Shown here in pieces: positions 58,733 through 64,000 of a stretch of 64,000 nucleotides of DNA; within the stretch, counting starts at the first letter, position 1, and every line of letters starts with the position of its first letter. The stretch covers positions 1,037,501 to 1,101,500 of the forward strand of contig JAOTOM010005151.1 of the NCBI GenBank assembly GCA_034440615.1, given 5' to 3'. The DNA comes from Ashinkailepas kermadecensis. Lineage: Eukaryota > Arthropoda > Thecostraca > Neolepadidae. The notes under the pieces are model-generated. The model ran no database searches, had not been told where the DNA came from, and saw only the letters and a program-made list of their open reading frames with translations. Made by a program: the position numbers and the translations under genes.

Positions 58733-59637
58733 TTAACACGCGCACTGGAGGGGGGAGGGGGGCGAAACCCTCCCACCCATCCAGTTTTTCGTAGATAATT
58801 CCCGATTTTACCGGTCGATATACGCCATTTTTTGCGTGCCTGCTTAGAAATGTCCGGCACGTTGTTCAAAGCAAGAAAAATGAGAAATTTGCCGATTTTT
58901 TTTCTTCGAGTTAGAGGCCGTTAAAGTCAAAACATTTCGTAGCGCCAGACCACAAAAATCGGCGCTGATGCGCTTCCAGTATATCGGCAAAAGGGAAGTG
59001 TCCTTGGCGACACAAGCGACTTGTTTGATGTATATTGTTATGCTATATAGTTCCAAGGTCATATTAGGTCACCGAGGTCAAGTCAGGTCAAGTTCATGAC
59101 GGGTTAATGGAGCCAAACTTGGTCAACTGGAATGTTGTCATAAATGCAAATGACTGTCATGCGATTGATGTCATTTTGCATGTTACTCCCTACACATCCT
59201 GAAAACTACTGTTTGTCATTGTGTACCTAAGCGTTTCCATACTTGATTCTTGTACTTCAATCCTTTCTTCGCGAAGCCGATTGCGCCGAGCCGCCCGACG
59301 GAGCAGTCGGGCGGGTGGCCCGGTTCCGGCAACTGGAACAGGTAACATCACTGATGCCCATTTTGGAGCATTTAAACACAATCACAGTGATCCATAACAA
59401 TGACAAGCCAAGCTACGCAAAACAAACAAATTGTGACATGTGACCTCATTTGACCTTGAACATATTGACCTAATGTCATGAAATGTGCACACAATAAAGT
59501 TCCCTACCATACCCATCCACCCTGAGAATTTCGTTACTCCAGCTCTAATAGGAGCCGAGATCTTAGGGGGGGGGGGGCGGAATCCGCCCCCCCCTCCAGT
59601 CGCGTAATTTTCAGAGGCCCTCCAGGGCGCGTGTTAA
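58733..59637 (-). mobile_element. TTAA-flanked TIR element, copy 2 (inverse)
   Basis: TTAA-CACGCGCACTGGAGGG at the left and, in reverse complement, TTAA-CACGCGCCCTGGAGGG at the right. The whole element runs opposite to copy 1 at 16420-17348: GAGCCGAGATCTTAGGGG near its right end is the complement of copy 1's left subterminal sequence, and the internal palindrome CCCGACGGAGCAGTCGGGC is conserved. About 905 bp, no coding capacity. It abuts the palindrome cluster on its left. Confidence 0.75.
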
Positions 59638-59639
59638 GC

Positions 59640-61319
59640 GATTAGAAAAGTGCATATGCAGACAAAGTGCAGGAAATGCAACATATTCTATCTCTTGGCG
59701 GTTGACAGAACATACAAGCTGAGATTGTAGAGCACAACGACTGCCAACGATCGAATTGAGGCCACGTCGACCAGCCGGGGCTGCCAGTGCACCACGATGG
59801 TGTTAGAGTGCCAACTAAATGGCGTGCTCTCGCTGTCGCTGTCACGTGCTGTTCAAGTCTGCTGTGAGGCCACTCAGCATCTCACGGTGTGCTGTTTCCC
59901 GCTGGTTTTCTGCTGCGCACACGAACATTTATTTATGGTTTTTCCTCAACGGTGGCACAGTGGTGGCACAGAGCAAAAACCAGCTCATTTTCTTTATTCA
60001 GGCCTCCGAAACTATACTTTGGTTTCAGTCACAAGAGAGTTCAAAACGATCGCCTTAATCTGCACTACCAATATAACGTGTTGTTCCAAACATTGATAAT
60101 ATGGTCATTATGGACCACAAACATTGTTACACAATTACAATATAAGTACTTTTTAATAGGCTTACATGAATTCTGTAATCAATATCTCAATATCAATATC
60201 AATATCAATATCAATATCTCGCTTTACCCGCATTATCGGTGGTGGCATAGGTATATTGACTGGTGGGGGAGCATGGGATCATGCTACAATGATGCAGACC
60301 ATGGTTCCTTTGTCTGCTTCTACGTTTTCTTAGCTTGTTGGTCAGCACAGTTCCTTTCTTGGATGATAGAGCTACTTTTTACCCACTCAATCGCACCCAA
60401 AGGCACACGAAGCGAGGGAAATGCAACTCCTTTCCAACAAACAACCGAGACAAATTCACCAGCCATATATTGCTGGTCCCCTAAGATGGCTATGAACCAC
60501 CCTGGTCGACATTTGCCCTTGTTGACATCATTTTCAATCCCTGTGAAATAATTAGCATGTGTTTCAGATTCAATCCTACCCTGATTATTACCTGAAGGGC
60601 TGGCTTATCTACAGTTGTTTCCAGTCCTATAATCTAGTTCGGAATCATGGCCATGAGATGAGATCTTTCTAACTTCTCCGAAGCCATAATACGTCGTGTT
60701 CTGTTGAAGTTTAGCTGATAAGTGCCGGTAGAATTTGCCATGCATTCGGTGAAGCTCAATTTCACGCGCGTCATAATAATAGTGGTGATCAAATGCTAAC
60801 CAATAGCAATATCATTTGAAATCTGTCTGAGCTTTCCAGACGTTCCACTTCTTGTCATTGGCCTGCGTGCACTTCTGATATTGCATTAATTTGTTATATC
60901 TAACATGCGCCATTTGTGTCGATGTAAGATTGGTGCCTTATCCAGCGTAATCAACCACTGCATTGTTTGTGTAGCGCATGTGGTGAGAGAAGTAACATTC
61001 TCTAGAAGTCTCTTGGATTCGTTCTTGATAATTGTCTGCATCTTATGCACATCAGAAGTTATTAGGCACGGATACAACGATCGAAGATTAGCTCATTCAA
61101 ATGACAAATGGTCATATCATCACAGAATAGCGATCGGTAGCAAGGACATGGAAACGTCCCGCCTGCTCATGATGTGTCTGCATTAATTCTTCTTTTAGCC
61201 GAGGGCTAATTGAATCATGGTTACACTTTCTATGTCACATAGCAGTTACAAAACAAAGTGCCTAGGCATTTCATCAAAATTTTTCAAAATAATTGGCAAC
61301 TGCTGCACGAAATATATAA

Positions 61320-61320
<1 letters not shown>
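59640..61320. other. No gene recognised; (AATATC)n at 60181-60218
   Basis: Unique sequence except for about six hexamer units AATATC. Frames such as 59889-60551 on plus cross this microsatellite and have no recognisable domain. Confidence 0.4.
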
Positions 61321-61324
<4 letters not shown>

Positions 61325-61350
<26 letters not shown>

Positions 61351-61374
61351 CATTATATATATATATATATATAT
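61325..61374. repeat. (TA)n microsatellite
   Basis: TA run with a short CAT interruption. Confidence 0.96.
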
Positions 61375-61379
61375 GGGCT

Positions 61380-63300
61380 TCCAGAGAAATCCACATGTCA
61401 ATGGTTTACCTGCACACTTGCAGCCCATCATAGTCGATTTATGACAAGACACTCGTATTGGAGGGTGAGCCCCACGTGAGGTCGATTGGCAGCCAAAAAG
61501 AGACTTGATTGGTCCGACACGTGATCATAAATATAATTTGATGGCTAGCTTGCAGCTGGCACTGTTACGACCGGCAAATGGATCAGCTGTCAGTGTGAGC
61601 AGTACCGAACCAAATGGATCCCTCAGTCGAAATGATCCCGGTATAATTTACGCTGGGCTTCAGAACTTATCAGTCATTCACATCTGCGATGCGTAATGTT
61701 GGCCGGACACCTATGACTCGAGGTTGTTGACACGACACAGGTATGTTCCAGCAACTTGTGTTTGAGAAGCTCCTGGAAAGCCTGGCTAAAACAAGCACCT
61801 GATGACGTCACCGATGTTTTAATTATCCTCTCCCACTCTAGACGAGTCAACTACCTGACACTCCAGGGAATGTGATCCTGTCGGCCATGCATGTCAGGTG
61901 TGCACAACCGCACCAGCGACAGGCTGCGAAGATAATAGTTTCAAAGCACAGGCAACAGCAGCAAGACGGATGTCTGAAGTCGGTCAGAGCACTTCAATCG
62001 GTAGATACCAGAAATGTACCAGAAGACGAGCACAGCCATATCGAAGTCAATCAGATTGCATTGGTTTCTGTTCTACTTGTGTGGATGCTTGAAAACCCGA
62101 TAATATCCTGGTACGTGGATAATCGTTTCACCCTGATATTAGTTCGCCTCATCTTGTGTACTAATATCACTTCCAATTTCAATATTTAGCATCGCTTCAA
62201 CACCTGGTATTGCTCTGAACAGCTGAAGGCGACGCAATGTGTCAACAATCAGCATGCAGTAGCACTTCAGCGTTCTCTCCTTATTTGCAGGAAGTCTGAT
62301 GAGGTCCTAGATTCATCATGCACAAGGTCACCATGAGAATGCAATGGAGCGTAGCTTCACGGGATCGACTACTGCATTGAAGTTGTGTTGCCACCAGTGA
62401 GCAGAAGTCCAGCATGAGATCGGCGATGGTGTCCTGCCTTCTCAGACTGCTTGTCTCCATCTTCCTGACCGCATCGACAGCGGTCAGCATAGATCTCGGT
62501 GGGTGGTCGCTGCGTGTTGTATGATATGAACTGTAGACATACTCCACTACTGCTGTTGTTGTTCGAGTGTCTCCCAAGCCCAAGGCTTCTGCAGTCAGAT
62601 GCACTCTGTTCGCCAACACAAATGTGACAGAGGTGAGGAACAGTCGCTACGAGAGTGTGGCACTACTCGTTTCTAGTTCGACACTACTCGCATTAGAATG
62701 TGGTCATTAAGAACGGCTGTCCTTTTATCCCAAGCTTACAAGAACAGCAAAAACAATGATGAAAAAGGATACTAGCACGAGGTCATGCATTCATTGGAAT
62801 GCAATCCCTTGTCAAGCGATCAATGATTACCCCTTCATATCAGGCTTCCTGCCATTTAGCAATATTACATCATGAGATGCCTTTATTGCATTTTTGCTTT
62901 CACATCGGACGGCGAGTTTCGTCCTCCGGTTGAGGAACGCCTGCATAATTAATGCTTTATTCTGAACTTCGGATGGTTAAATGAAAGCCATCCTAGACAT
63001 TGTAGCACGAATCTGCCAAGGATCATCAAAGCATAGAGGTTTTAAGCTTAATAAGAGCCACAGGGACCATCTGGGCTACGCCTTTAAAGGGAATATGTTA
63101 TAAGAAGAGAGAAAAAGAGACTGAAACCACCTGACCAGTGCTATATGCCGAGTTCTGGAGACTTTATCGACCGCGCTGTGCTACCAAGGACAATATCTTC
63201 AGCATCACGTAGCACCACAGGTTATGGCCACAGGAAGTACTAACTTAGATCTGCTAGTGCTTGTGACTGATGTTTGCTTTCCACCGAAATCACGGTGGCC
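61380..63300. other. No gene recognised; one exon-like minus frame
   Basis: A minus-strand frame at 62281-62619 (112 residues) is non-repetitive with ordinary protein-like composition, including a segment TIADLMLDFCSLVATQL that could be helical. I cannot name a family, and splice sites are not decisive. The rest is unique. Confidence 0.35.
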
Positions 63301-63303
63301 ATT

Positions 63304-63459
63304 TAAGAGTTTAGCTGGTTGGTAGGTAGGTGTCTACCTAGACAGCTATCTAGGATGCCCAGGGAGGTAAGATGCCTACACTAAGAGTTTAGCTGGTTGG
63401 TAGGTGGGTGTCTATCTAGACAGCTATCTCGGATACCTAGGCAGGTAGGATGACTACAC
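63304..63459 (+). repeat. 78-bp tandem duplication
   Basis: Two units begin TAAGAGTTTAGCTGGTTGGT at 63304 and 63382 and carry the near-palindrome CTAGACAGCTATCT. Confidence 0.9.
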
Positions 63460-63830
63460 TACTAAAGCCTCTAAATTTGAAACATAGGGTACAAATGAAA
63501 TTAAATGAAATGCATAGGGTACAGACAAATCATAGGGCACTAATATTGTGGTTAATGTAGGCAAAAATGTAGGCAAACAAAGGAAAACAAGGATAGTTGT
63601 CTACATCAATGTCGGCGAGTATTCTTAGTCTTCTCGTGATTGCTCACGTGTGAGGTTCCTGCCGTCAGATGGCAGTAAGAGATGTCGTAGCTATACTCCC
63701 CCGAGTTGCTGACCCAGCTACCACTCCCACGGTGCCATCATTATTGTATCTAACTACATCTTGTTCATAAGTCTTATCAATAGATTCGTGGTAGGCGCCG
63801 AAGTGTTCTGTTCTTGCTATGCCACCGATA

Positions 63831-63910
63831 GCCTGTTTCTGGGTAGAACATGCACCAACTTGCTTCTCGGTAGAATATGCATTAGCTTGTTTCTCGGTAG
63901 AATATCATCC
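63831..63910 (+). repeat. Tandem repeat of about 27-29 bp, three units
   Basis: Three phrases TTGYTTCTSGGTAGAAYATG-like. One frame reads FLGRTCTNL, LLGRICISL, FLGRISSAS, but it is too short to call a gene. Confidence 0.7.
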
Positions 63911-64000
63911 GCCAGCGCTGTCGATCAAATGGCCAATACGAGCAGCCAGTAGCGTTAATAAGTGGGGTCACTCGATCCGCATTAGGCTGCTGATTGGTTT

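Overview
The window looks like nuclear DNA of an animal, and almost all of it that can be read is repetitive. There are no operons, no intact host gene I can recognise, and no rRNA, CRISPR or phage-like modules. Long uninterrupted reading frames are absent except in two situations: a degraded non-LTR retrotransposon (about 41.83-44.69 kb, minus strand), and tandem arrays whose repeat units happen to lack stop codons. A short TTAGG-type tract at about 49.87-49.92 kb is the kind common in arthropod genomes, so an arthropod is my weak guess. I cannot name the species.

Layout. 0.57-5.29 kb: a hAT-like TIR element (copy A) with a near-perfect 8-bp target duplication and an internal 20-bp minisatellite. 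5.3-10.1 kb: three unrelated minisatellites, the last a 16-bp array that switches orientation. 10-20 kb: mostly unique sequence, microsatellites, a TTAA-flanked element (16.42-17.35 kb) and a tRNA-Gly-like SINE fragment. 20.26-22.41 kb: an element bounded by TGTAACGAAG/CTTCGCTACA that contains a 166-bp inverted repeat. 24.1-24.3 kb: a reverse-transcriptase relic. 26.7-29.4 kb: a 31-bp array and a GC-rich array of about 77 bp. 32.13-37.10 kb: the second hAT-like element (copy B), inserted in an AT microsatellite and carrying a different, 21-bp minisatellite. 37.6-39.7 kb: a 12-bp array with 228-bp higher-order structure, then a 41/39-bp array. 46.6-53.2 kb: tandem and foldback repeats. 54.24-56.88 kb: a third hAT-type element with perfect 18-bp TIRs and a perfect 8-bp duplication. 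57-59.6 kb: a 93-bp duplication, a cluster of palindromes and the second TTAA element in inverse orientation. 59.6-64 kb: mostly unique.

The main theme is DNA transposons acting as sites of minisatellite birth. Copies A and B are relatives that expanded different internal units at different internal positions, and A carries an internal inversion relative to B. None of the TIR elements encodes a recognisable transposase, so they look non-autonomous. Similarities, boundaries and copy numbers were read by eye and are approximate to a few bases unless a terminal motif fixes them.
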